Source: Gyrodactylus bullatarudis (taxonomy: Eukaryota; Platyhelminthes; Monogenea; Gyrodactylidea; Gyrodactylidae). Taken from it: a stretch of DNA of 64,000 nt. This document shows, in pieces, positions 11,104 to 23,201 of the stretch. The stretch spans positions 62,001 to 126,000 of the forward strand of contig SSNU01000094.1 in NCBI GenBank assembly GCA_012064415.1. The letters are read 5' to 3'. The first letter of the stretch is position 1, and every line of letters begins with the position of its first letter. The position numbers were made by a program, and so were the translations under genes. The notes under the pieces were generated by a model, which saw only the letters and a list, made by a program, of their open reading frames with translations, was not told the origin of the DNA and ran no database searches.

Positions 11104-11571
11104 AGGTCACTATATCCAGTCGTTTCGAGATATGGAAGTCAAGTCTTAAATAACCTTGACTATATCTCTCCCCTTGTTCCCTCACTGACTTTTGAAAAAT
11201 CTCTCGAGATTGAACATATTCAATCTAGATTCCTCTATTTCTTATATCCAGATTTAGAATCCTATAATTTTCGCATATTAATCTCTGGGCTTAACCCTCT
11301 CTGGGTTAGAAGATATGCCATCATTATTAAATCATTTGCTAAATCTGTTAACATATTTGAAAATTCATATAACCTCAGAAACCCCTCTTTTTCAAATCAC
11401 TATTTACTATCTTCATATAATATGATTGATAAAAAATATAAAATCTCTGACTGTCATGACCTGACTAACATTAAAACTATAATGTTTCACATAAGGTCTA
11501 AACTTGATTATTCTAAGAGTCTCCTCTATGCTAATCTTCATCAATCCCAGAATGTTAATGAAATTTCTTGA
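11104..11571 (+). pseudogene. C-terminal fragment of a non-LTR reverse transcriptase, second copy
   Basis: The frame is open from 11104 to a stop at 11569-11571 and encodes the same RT C-terminal module as the 3904-4266 copy: YGSQVL, then LDYISPL, IEHIQSRFLYFLYP, GLNPLWVRRYAII, YNLRNPSFSNHYLLSSYN and FHIRSKLDYSKS. It extends further upstream than the first copy. The catalytic palm is missing and a stop precedes the frame at 11101, so the copy is truncated or broken. It belongs to the same family but is clearly diverged, so the two insertions are probably of different ages. Confidence 0.75.
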
Positions 11572-11751
11572 AAGGCTATTTCTACAATTCTCATTATACA
11601 TATTTCACGAACATAGATTAATCAAATTATTTTGTTTTATTTTTGAACCGCCATATTATATCAAGACATGCTATATTGCATTAATATTTATTTACAAATA
11701 TTTATTTATTTTTACTTTCCTAACTCAATAAAACCATACTTTCTAACAAAA

Positions 11752-11895
11752 AATAAGCTCAGAGAGCAATACCCAAAATTTGCTCAAGATACATTCTTAC
11801 AGGACAATGCTCGGACTCACGTCTCAAGTAATGCGAAAATTATTGCTTCATATTCTATGGATATAAAGTTAGAAAATTTATTTCAAAATTTGTAG
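11752..11895 (+). pseudogene. Tc1/mariner-type transposase fragment (second catalytic Asp region)
   Basis: A short in-frame stretch contains FLQDNARTHVSSNAK, which resembles the block around the second catalytic aspartate (QDNA-x-x-H) of Tc1/mariner DDE transposases. Nothing of the first aspartate or the helix-turn-helix region is visible. It is a small relic lying between an RT fragment and a MITE. Confidence 0.45.
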
Positions 11896-12040
11896 CCATT
11901 AAGCTTTCAACTTTGATCATTTATTTAAAAAATTTAGCTATTTTAATGCTTGAGCCAACTCACTAAATCATGCAATTTCCAGTAAAGCATAAATAAATTT
12001 GATCTAACTTTTTTTCCATTTTCAAGCTTATATTATTATA

Positions 12041-12416
12041 ATAGGGTAGGGTGGAATCTGATAGAATTAGTCATACTAAGCATTATTTTGTATGATGCTT
12101 TAGCATTATGTCAGTTTCAAAAATCAAGAATTTTTCATATGGCCGCTCAATTTTCAATGAATTTTTACCACGCAATCACTAAAATTTGGTTTTTTCTTGG
12201 TAGCTTAATAAGTTTCTTTAGTTTAATCTTCAAAAATAGTTATCTTATCATTAAGAGGATCTACATGGTAAATTTCGTTGTTTTATCAAGTCCGTGGGAT
12301 ATTGTGAGAAGAAATAGCGATGACATAATGGAGAGTGACTTTCAGGCTTTAAAAATATGCAAAACATGAAAAGTTATTACTCTCGTGAGTTGTTGGGAGA
12401 AAAAATTCACCCCAAT
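12041..12416. mobile_element. MITE of the CTAGGGT / GTACTCTCGTGAG family, copy 1
   Basis: The outer ends read TAGGGTAGGGTGGAATCTG on the left and the complement of AAATTGGGGTGAATTTTTTC on the right. Just inside the right end lies the family signature ACTCTCGTGAGTTGTTGGGA. The interior matches the copy at 48700-49009 over more than 250 bp (GCTCAATTTTCAATGA, then CGCAATCACTAAAAT, then GTCCGTGGGATATTGTG). The 93-codon open frame inside (12088-12369) is a by-product and not shared with the other copies. Confidence 0.6.
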
Positions 12417-12420
12417 TTAT

Positions 12421-14606
12421 AGTAAGTAACGTTATTTTCGTTCAACTAAAAATAAATAATAATTATAGTTAATGCAATTAACAAACATGAAATTCTATTC
12501 AACTTTATGATTACAAATTATTATGCTCCAACCTGGTAACAGGTTTGAGGCAATCATAATTGAAAAAATAGAACCAGCAATCTTTATTTCCTAATTTTGT
12601 TATAACCCGATGTATATGGCATGTATCACACTGATGAGCATGCCCGAAATAAAGGCCCTTATTTGTGAAAATTGTGGAATCTCTTTCTTCTTCCCTGAAA
12701 TAAAACTTAATGTTTCGAGTTAATCTCTCTGTTTGAGTGAGCTTGAATTGTAAAAAAAAGAAATCAATCATTATCTATAGTTCTATACATGATCTTTAAT
12801 TTTTGTTACCAATAGTTACGTAAAATAGTTGAAAGAAACTTTTTGCCTTTGATTTTTCAAAATGGCATCAGAGATAGATGGCAAGGAGATAGTTTATTGA
12901 TTTTGATTGAGGATTCTAAATAGTGAATGAGGTAAAATGGAAATCTACAAAGTTGAAAAATTTTCTTCTTTCATCTACTGAAAATTAAAACAAAGTATTT
13001 TTGTAAAAGTTAGTACTCTTGACATAATTCATAACTTTGTATTAGTTCCAAGAAAAGTCTAATAACTGGGAATACAACAAGTATTACATGAGTGGTGATT
13101 AAAAAAATATTACTGAGTCAGTATAACTGACAATCTTTCATCTATAATACAAAATAAAATACTGATCAGTGATCACTAGGGCCTTAAAAAGGTACTATTT
13201 AGTCAATTTTACTCTAGAAAAAGGACTGGATAAATTTCGATAATCTGAAGAAAAAATCTACTCATCTAATCCAATTTTTAAGATTGCTGGTACAGATATA
13301 CTGCCAGTGATCAAATACTTATGTCATCACATTTTTCACCTATTTTAATCTTTATAAAGATTAAAAACTAATAAATTATTCTTGGATTCAATGAATTCAT
13401 AAACCATAATGAGTAATTTACATCAATCTGGCTAATTTATCCTCCCTGTAGTCATAAAACGGGTTTTCGTGATTAAGGATTGACGAATTAAAAAGATAAA
13501 AAGAGGTATGATATTCCAAAAAATGTTTTCACAATTTCATGATCAACTTTAATTGATGATAACTAGGTTATTTTAAATCTAATGTAAGCAGTTTATTGTG
13601 CGGTTTTTATCTACAACTTAAAATCTTTTGAATGGTCTAAAGTTTAACCAAAACTAAATTTTTAGGTCGAAAAACGATATCAGGCCTACTTTTAAGTGAT
13701 GACTCGAAAATGTTTATATATTTCGGGGGCAGAGAGAAGACTCTTCTCAGAAGAGGGGGTTAATTTTCCACACCCATCTGTACGTTTAGGAACTATTATT
13801 TATTACTCAAAACCACATAAGTTTTCTTCAAGGTACTACAGTATTTTCTACTTATTTTTCAGTTTATGAGAAACTATTTTTAATTTTATTTAGAACCGTT
13901 TTTGAGGTTTTTGTGGTCAAAGATACAATAATACCGAATTTTCATTTTAAAAAATTAAAAAATTCAAAGTAAAAAATGAGAAAAAATCGACAATTCCTCT
14001 GGGAATAAATAGGATAATTATTTTAAAATGCAATTAGGTAATTAGTTGATAGTATTATTAAAGAGTGCAAAGCCCTGCGCTGATTGACACCTAATAGATC
14101 AGCAGGTAATTTTGCCAAATCTCTTGAAAAATCATTTAGTTTTTGTGTACTCTATATTCATATTACTTATTAGTCGATTACAATTCAGTAAATACTTTAA
14201 ATAGCTAAATAAGATATCTCATGCAAAAGATGATGCAAGTTTACGTCTGGTAAGTGCTTAACATCTTCGGTAAAGAGTCTGGAGAACCAGAAAGAAGGAA
14301 AAACAGAACAAAATTTATCGGCTCTTTACGTCTCTTGAAAACTAAAATTTATATTCAATTCAATGAGTTCTAGCAGATATTCTCGGATCGTTATTGACTG
14401 AAAAAAGCAAGAGTTTCTTTAATAAATAGAAAAATATTTACAAATTTTATTCAAAATGAATATATAACATAAATGAGCATTCAGAAATACATGAAAAATT
14501 AGTTTGTTCTAAATTTCAATCGGAAACAATTTTCCTTATAAACTGATCACTGATAAATGAATGCTGGAGAAATTTTTTTTTTCGGGAAATCTTTAATTAA
14601 TCGAAG
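12421..14606. other. Non-coding stretch between MITE and MEGF6-like gene
   Basis: No supported gene. The minus-strand frame 12511-12771 contains a Cys-x-x-Cys (CDTCHIHR) but has no recognisable family. The rest is AT-rich and probably intergenic plus the distal 3' region of the MEGF6-like gene. Confidence 0.35.
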
Positions 14607-14612
14607 TTTATT
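14607..14612 (-). terminator. Candidate poly(A) signal of the MEGF6-like gene
   Basis: AATAAA on the minus strand, about 140 bp beyond the stop codon at 14754-14756. AT-rich DNA yields this hexamer often, so support is only positional. Confidence 0.3.
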
Positions 14613-14753
14613 TAATAAATAATGCGAAATATTGAAAAGAATTCTTTGAAGAGTTTCAATTATTTTCCTTTTTTAAAAGAAATTTTGATGAATAATTTAC
14701 TTTTTGGACTTGTGTGAGAAAGCTAATTTTAAAAAGACACTTTTAAAATCATC

Positions 14754-17700
14754 TTAAGAGAACAGACTAGGAATATTTAGGATGGAATCTTTTGGCGTTT
14801 CTTCGATTTCTGGTAAATATCGTTCAACATCATTTCTTGGGCAATTTGAATTATTTAGACAAAGACAGTCGCCAGAAATTGGATCGCAGTTAATATTTGC
14901 AGGGCAATGATTACAAGTGAATTCACAGTTAATGCCAAACATGCGCTCTTTACAGGCTGGAGAAAAAAAAGAATTTGGTATTTAGACATGTAATTAGAGA
15001 ATTGTAGATTCTACAACCGAAGAAAAGAAAATTTGCAATTATATTATAGGAAATAGGAAGCATTAACCTGCAAAAGGATTTTAAAGAAAAACAAACTGTA
15101 GCAAGAATAAAATAAAAGGATGAACTTACTTTTGGAATAATTTAGAAATCTTTCAAATATAAAAACATGAGTAAGACATCACAACATTGATAACGTTTAT
15201 TTAAATAATTATATTTCTCTGAAAAAATATTCCAACTGATTATTTTAACTTGTTTTGTCAACCTTTTTCCGAACCATTCAAGTCTCTAAAGGTTTTGGAT
15301 GAAAGAGTTTTTAAAGTTTCTTATCTTCTGAAGAAGGTATTTTTGTACAGAAAAGTCTGTGAATGGCTTTGGAAAAAGCTCAGCATAATTTCTATTAACT
15401 CTATCTTTAGTAATATTTTATTCCATGAGTAAAATGAATTGAAACCAGTTATAAATAAGAATATAGCGAATTAACCCTTAAAGTCCCATTGGGTTATTTC
15501 TATCACAAGTCATTTGAGCGACTCATTATTGTTCATCTAAGCCTCAGAAAATACTCCATTCACCACCCATTCGATAGGAAATTTATTAATCTCCTGGAAT
15601 ACGTAAAGATCTTGGCTCTATCATTCGTCAAATTCGTGCTATACTAATTCAAAGAGTGTCAATTTTTTTCAAAAATTTAATTTTAGTTTAAAACGTTTTT
15701 TTGAAACCTATTTTATTGGTTCTTTACACAACAAAAGTCTAACAGAATATAACAACGTTTTTTACATATTCACACTTAAAAAATGATTAAATTTACACTC
15801 TTATAAGGTTGAAAGTGATATGATTTGTACAAAATAATTCCTAAAGTTGACAATAGAAAAATAGTAAGCATTATTTCGTTTATATTTTAAGTAGTAATTC
15901 GACATACTTTCGCATGTTGGACCATATTTACCAGGAGGACAGTCGCATTCTCCAGTGATAAAGTTGCAATTTGAACAACTTTTACACCTCTTCCAACAAC
16001 CATCTCCATAGAAACCAGTTGGACAACCTAAAATGTTATTTTATTCAAATAGTTTTACTAATTTAGATACAAATGATGCAAGAGGTAAGCTCACTAGAAC
16101 CGCAGTTTGCTCCGTAATATCCTGGCTTACATTTGCATAGGCCAGTTGTCAAATCACATTGTTGAGATATTGAATTTAAACATTCGCAATTCTTTGTGCA
16201 GCCTTTACCCCATTTTCCCGGGGGACATTTCAATTCGCACAATGGGCCATAGAAGCCAGGAAGGCATTCACATTGACCATTAGCTTGATTGCATATTGAG
16301 TCATTTTCACATTTGCATGTTTGTGAACAATTTGGTCCAAAGTGATTATCTGGACAAATGATACTACAGTCATCTCCAGAAGTTCCTGGTGGACAAGGAC
16401 ACTTTCCTGTCTGAGGATGACAATAGCTATGAGACACATCAGTCTCAATGCCAATAGGCGACAGCTCAGGATTGATACGGCAAATCGGACAATCATTCAA
16501 GCAATTTGGTCCAAATTTACCAGGACTGCATACTAACATAAAAGAACATTATTACTAGATTATTTGTAGATGGCCAGAATATAATTCAAGATCCCTATTA
16601 TATTATATCAGTTTAAAATTACTCAGTTCACATTTTTCTCCATGATATCCAGCGATACAGTCACATTGACCAGTTTTAGAGTCACAATCCTCTCCATGCT
16701 TACAAAGGCATGGGAGTTCACAATTAAATCCAAAATATCCTTTCGGACATTTGAGATCACATCTCGGTCCAAAGTAGCCCAATTCGCAAATACATTTCCC
16801 AGAGATTGGATCACAACTTCCTCCATTGTTACAGTCACAGACTTTATCACAATTCTCTCCATATCGATCAGGTTGACAATCTGTAAATAATTCTTTTCGA
16901 TAGTCATCATATTTTTAATGTAAATCAGAAATTTACCTCTTTTACAATCAGGTCCTGAGTAGCCTGGCTGGCAAATACATGAACCATCTCTGCTATCGCA
17001 TACTTGATTCTCCTTGTTACACGTACATTTCTCTTCACAATTCATTCCCCAGGTTCCTGGGGGACAGAAAAAATTACAATTTGAGCCTGTCTTCCCGTTA
17101 GCACACGGACACTTTCCAGTTTCACGATCACACATCTCTCCGTTTAGGCATTGACATCTGATCGAAATAAATATTATTTTTCAAGAATTTTTATTTCTAA
17201 GTAAAAACTACTTGAGAGTAATTTCATAAACAAAACTATATTTTTCATCAAATCTAATTTTAAAATTACCTTGATGCGCAATTAAGTCCAAATGTACCGA
17301 GAGGACATTTTTCATCACACAACGGCCCCATCCAACCTGGAGGACATTCACATTTACCATTCTCCGGGTCACAAGTTGCTTTTTCATGACGACATAAACA
17401 TGTTTTGCTACAATTTGATCCGAATTTACCCCTTGGACATGCTAACATATTCAAATGATTGAAGAATCATCTCTATTTCAACTTATTAATTCTTTTGCTT
17501 ACTTTCTGTACATGCCACACCGTGGTAACCATTGGGACATTGACACTTTCCAGTAAATCTGTCACAGCGTCCACCCTCTTTACCACCAGTCTCACATTTA
17601 CATGTCTAATATTTATTTTTAAATATCCTTGAACTTTTTTCGAATTCTTTTTCACTTACTCGTAAACATTCCTCGCCATATCGACCTTCGGGACAATTAG

Positions 17701-20700
17701 ATTCACAGACTTCTCCATAGTAGCCAGCAGGACACTTGCACTTTCCAAACACAGGATCGCATTCTGCATTTCTTAGACATTCACAACGCTTAGCACAGTT
17801 CTGTCCATAGGTTCCTGGGGGACATTCCTCTGAGCATGTTTCTCCTCGTCTTCCTGGTGGACACTTGCATGACCCGGTAACCTTGTCGCATACTATTCCG
17901 GCTACATCAGTGGCACATTTGCACAATTCTTTACAGTTACTTCCATAAAAGTTGTCATCACATGGTTTCTCACACTTTGTTCCATGCCAGCCTAGATATT
18001 TTATCAAATAGTCAGTTCTGTTATCAGGATTATTTTATTTGCTAGCATATACTAGCATATGTAATTTAGATACACGCCAAGAACGAGTCTTCTCTAAATT
18101 GAACTAAACTATTTCCCCATTTGATAAGAAATCTATTAATCTCATGGAATTCACAGAGATCTGAGCTGTATAACTCGCTTTACTAATTAAATTAAATCTT
18201 TGTTTTTTCATAATCATGCCAGTAGAATTCTAATAGTTTTAACTCTATCCGCTAAACCTTCAAATAAAGTCAAATTCTGAATCAAAAAATTACCTAATTT
18301 CTGATCGACAATTCCTGAACTAAAAACAATTACGTCAATTTGACTAACCTGGCTGACATTTACACTCTCCACTAATATGATCACATTTGGCCCCATTCAA
18401 GCAATCACATTTTTGTTTACATTCAACGCCAAAGAATCCAGGAGCACAAGGTAAATTACAATGCATGTTTCTCCATCCAGGGGAGCACTCACAGGCTCCA
18501 GCAACAGAGTCACACACACCATGAACGCACTTGCAATCCTCTTGACAGTTCAATCCAAATTTACCTTCAGGGCATTCTAGGCGAAAAAAAAGTCAAATCA
18601 AAAGTTGCTTTTGGAAGCATCATACATCAATTCATAAATTCTACACAACAAAAAATTATGCATAAAGTTGCTTACTCTCATTACAAGTGGGTCCGATGAA
18701 TCCAGGGAAACAGATGCATTCACCATTAATAGGGTTACATTCGGCTCCATTAATACATTGGCAACTTTCACTACATTTTTCTCCCCATGATCCTCGTGGA
18801 CATCCTATAAATAAACATAGAAATTGTTTACGCTACTGCTGACATGAGAATGCAGAAAACATTTTATTACCACAACATCTAAACTTTTACCTGATCTCTT
18901 GGTTCTGATTATGACTGTTGATAAAATTAGAATTAAAAATCCTCGTTTTACTTTTAAGTATACACATTAAATATGATTTCTCTTACACCCTTCCCATTTC
19001 AGTATCGAAAATTAATTGATGGATTCTGTTAAAAGAATTACCTTTTTCCATGGTTATCTGATTCTGGTCATCGGATCTAATTTGAAGCATGGATGGATCA
19101 TTTTCTATAAGGAACAAAATTATTCATCAATAATTATTAAAATGATAAAATAGATTTTGAATTTCACTAACGCATATTTGAGCATTCGTCAGTGCCGTCG
19201 GGGCACATACATTTTCCCGAAATTGGGTTACATTCACTTCCACTTGGACAGGAGCAGGTCTTTTTACATCCAGATCCGTAAAATCCTTTCTCGCACGCTT
19301 TAGTCGTCAAATATTTCATTAGCAAGATATATGAAATATATTTCAATTGTACTTACGCTTATCACAAAATGGTCCATAAAGACCTGGCTTACAGGGACAT
19401 GAGCCAGTAATAGGATTGCAATTGATAACTTCGCCGTCTTCTCCTATACCACAGTTGCATTCATTTCGGCACTTGCGACCCCAAAATCCAGGTTCACAGT
19501 CTGTAAAAATTATTATTATTGATAAATTTTTGAATATTGATAATGATAAGTTCAGCAATTCTGAAGCTTATCTTGTAAAGTAATGACTAACATTTCAAAA
19601 GTAAAAGTTCAAATTGAATTTCTCAAATGTAGAAAAAGAAGAAATTGAAGTTTTCAGTTAGAAACAAACAAATAAACGGTAGCTTTGAACAAATATCAAC
19701 ATCATTTTGATTCGAGTTCATCAATAATTATAAAAGACCATCTATATATTGTACATCAGGTAGATTATTTCATACATTTACTACAGAGTATTAGTAGTAG
19801 TAGTGAACAGGCACTCATTCAAAATAATTTTTTTCTCTTCAAGTTGATGAATTGCAAGCATTTCTATATATTTATACAGTGGTTTCCTTCTTCTAATTTC
19901 AAGCCTTAACAAGATTTTTATCACAAGAGAAATATATAGAGAGAGACCATCACAAAACTGTACTGTAATCTTAAACCTGATAATTTTTGATAGAAAATTT
20001 TCTGAGCATATATATATTCAATCGATTTATCAAAAAAAGAATACTCAATAAGATTTCTTTTTGTTATTGTATACTTACTAACAAGTATGAGTGAAAAGTT
20101 TCATAATCATCTCATGACAAGATTATTTTTCTCTTATCTAATAGTTTTATTCGGTTTGTACTTTCTATCAAAAGTTTCTCTCCATTTTTGGTTATAAAGA
20201 AAAGTGGTATTTTTTCTAACCAAAGGATTTTTTCGTGATTTTACTTAAGAAAATAAATTTTAACGATATAAAACATCTATAAAAATAAAATTCAACCAGT
20301 GTTAATATGAGCCCCTGTCCATCTGAATATAGGAATAAAAGATGCCGGGTGAATCATTCCTACAAATAACACTATGCAAGATGCATATTTTACAAAAAAA
20401 TTGACAATTAATAATAAAAGTACCTTCAATAAAGGCACCTGTACTTAAAATAAGTTGATTTCGTAGTTATCAAAATAATATAAGGAAAAAATGCTGTTTG
20501 ACCACTTTGATATTTTTCAAAATTCCAATGAACCTGTCTGAAATCAACAACAATAAAGTAAAAATACGAAGAGTGAACAATTGCTGATCTATTTCGAGTA
20601 GGGAAATATCGATTTTTTACCTTGATCACAGTTCGATCCAGTTTTTCCTGCCGGACATTTTAGAGTACACTCTCCTGATACTGAATCACATTCTCCTTCA

Positions 20701-23201
20701 CAATCAGAACATTTCTTTGAACAATTTTCCCCGTATCTCTTGTAACCGCATGGAAGTCGACAATCTAGAGGTTCGAATCCTGGCTGGCAAGTGCAGGCTC
20801 CAGTCTAAATAAAAATAATTAGTTGTATTCCATTTCAAACCAAATTTATCTTTGATTGAATTTCTGTTGAGTATCCTAACATTTTCTATAATTATAACTG
20901 TCGAATAGTTTGATTGTAATAATTATAATTAGTAATCAACTTTTACGATATAACTATAGTTATATAAATAGCTATCAAGTTTTGCAAAATATTGATTTAC
21001 GTAATTTTTCAAAAACATCCGAAATCCGCTTAAAATCATAATGTATTTGTAGTTATGAAAGATAGGGTATTTTTTATTCACTAAATCTACATTTCTTTGA
21101 AGTGGTGACACACAAATGATAAAAATACAAAATTTATTGACAATAATATTTTACAAAGAAAAGAATTTACTAAAACCAGAAAAAAAACTCTTCTAATTAA
21201 TGAATTCCAGTGTGACTGTGGACTTTTTTTATATAGAATGTACGATTAAGATTAAACGATCACCTCAAGAAAGATACTGTGGTTACCAGACATAAGCATG
21301 ACGCTTCAATTTCTAATTTTTCAATTTTGTATAAAAGGAGAAATTCTTCATCAATCACTTTAAACCAAATCTGTGTGATTTCAATTACCCTGGCCTATGT
21401 GAACTTTTTCACCTACATTGTTGCTAATTATTGAATTTTTTGGTGTTTTTTCAGCTTACATTATATTCTCAATTTTCAACTTTTACTTCTTATAAAATCT
21501 GTAAAATATTAACTTCAATCAATTTTAAACTTTTAACATTATTTCACTACTGATGAACTATGAAGAAATTAATATTTGGTGAATAAAAACCCCTTTCTTT
21601 CATAAATGCAAATATCAAGTTTTATTTTGTATTGGGTTTTTGGTCCTTAACGAGTGTTTAACTTCAAGACATATAACTAGTAATCTTATCATGTAAATTG
21701 AAATTCTTTGTTCTATGATGCCCTCAGGAAATAATAGGAAAAAGGACGTGGGTTTATTTAGAAAATATGCAGAACTTCTTCTGAGTACAACATTCTATAA
21801 GAATACTAACTTACTATTAGAAAGTACTCTCGTGAGCTGTTCGGAGAAAAATAACCTTACCGTAATCCGTACGAATGAGTGACAAATTTTTAAAATTTCC
21901 TATTTATATTTCGATTTTAATTAGGATTACTTTTAGAATTACAAGAAAAATATTTTCACACCAACCTAGTTAAGCCTCCTTCTTTTGTGGAAAAGCTGGA
22001 CCTAATACTGCTCAATAAACATCACCAACGTTTGAAGTAACTAAAATGAATGAGAAGACCTATATTGGCCAAAGCCTTATAATAAAACTAATTTTAGATT
22101 TATTCGAATTAAGTAATTCTTCAGCTTTCTTGAATATGAAATCTTATTTCGGTTAGAGAAATATTTCATAAATTATCCATTGAAAAAATGTCATTATTTT
22201 GCAATAATAATTATTATAATAATATCATTCACATAGTTTACATGAGCTCATGTTTTATTCAATCCTAAAAAGATTTGCAATATAATAGTAGGCTAATGAG
22301 TGCATGTCGGATGAAGATTAAAAAGCTTATTCATTCTTCTATGAAGAACGAATAGAAAAAAGAATCATATAAATATTTAATGGAGAAATAAAATTCAAGG
22401 AATTACTATATGATCACATCCTTTGCCATTCGGACCATTATTAAGACATTTCTCTGGGCAGATTTCGGCACAAGAGTCTCCAAATGTCCCCTGAGGACAC
22501 TTGAAGTGGCATCTAGCTCCATAAAAGCCAGGAGAACAGGAACATTGACCGGTCCTCCGATTACATCGTCCAGTTGCACATGAATTCGGACAAGACTTAT
22601 CACAATTGTCACCCCAGTAGCCAGGATAACAACCCGATAGCTCGCATTTATCACCATGTCTTCCAACTGGACAAATACATCGCCCATTTTCCACGTCGCA
22701 AACAGCATCCCCTTTGCACTGACACTGCTGAAGGCAACCATTCCCCCAAAAGCCCTAAAATGAAAAAAATATTCATTTCAAAAACGAAATTAGCATAGCC
22801 AAAGCTAAAGATTACCAAACTCATTATCATTTAAGGAAAGCTCATTTTTAATGGGAAATGCGAAAAATCAAATTTTTCTTTGTTCGGTTGTAGGAAGAAA
22901 AATAAAAGGAAATCTGAAAAGAAATTGATACTGCCTTGTTTAAAAAAGACTTATTTGAGATTACGTAAAAATAATCCTTGAAATTAGCTTGGGTTAAAAT
23001 TATAAACATGACTTTATAACCATTGGAATTCGAATATAAAAATTAAACAAACCTCATGACATTTTTCAAGGCAAATATCGCCCTTGTAGCCAGACTTGCA
23101 GATGCATCCAGAACCATCTGGACGACAAACAGATCCATTTTTACAGTCATCGCAGGAATATTGACAGTTGATACCAAACTTTCCCATTTGACAGTGGTTA
23201 T
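14754..23201 (-). CDS. MEGF6-like exons 13-28: laminin-type EGF repeat array and C-terminus
   Basis: Residues about 646-1717. The repeating unit is roughly CP-x-G-x-x-G-x-x-C...C-x-C...C-D-x-x-x-G-x-C-x-C-x-x-G-(Y/F/W)-x-G-x-x-C, about 43 residues with eight cysteines, as in the MEGF/Draper/tenascin group. Exon 18 (19042-19104) is an unusual 21-residue cysteine-free insert. The C-terminus ends in an acidic tail (EIEETPKDSILNIPSLFS) without a hydrophobic or GPI-like stretch. Confidence 0.8.

Larger units (their letters stand above)
20805..22406. other. MEGF6-like intron 14 carrying Penelope-like and MITE remnants
   Basis: This 1.6-kb intron contains an inverted Penelope-like 3' tail (about 20995-21110), a sense Penelope-like fragment (about 21115-21640) and the terminal signature of the GTACTCTCGTGAG MITE family (about 21820-21870). 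Confidence 0.55.

Noticed and set aside
12088..12369. 93-codon plus-strand open frame
   Set aside because: It lies entirely within a MITE copy; the homologous copy near 48.7-49.0 kb has stops and indels in the same frame, so it is not conserved as protein.
16230..16496. Open frames in alternative frames within MEGF6-like exons (also 16342-16536, 16642-16890, 22406-22741)
   Set aside because: Shadows of the cysteine-rich EGF frames; they carry no independent family features and overlap well-supported exons.
20765..20785. tRNA B-box-like GGTTCGAATCC
   Set aside because: It lies inside an EGF-coding exon and has no cloverleaf around it.
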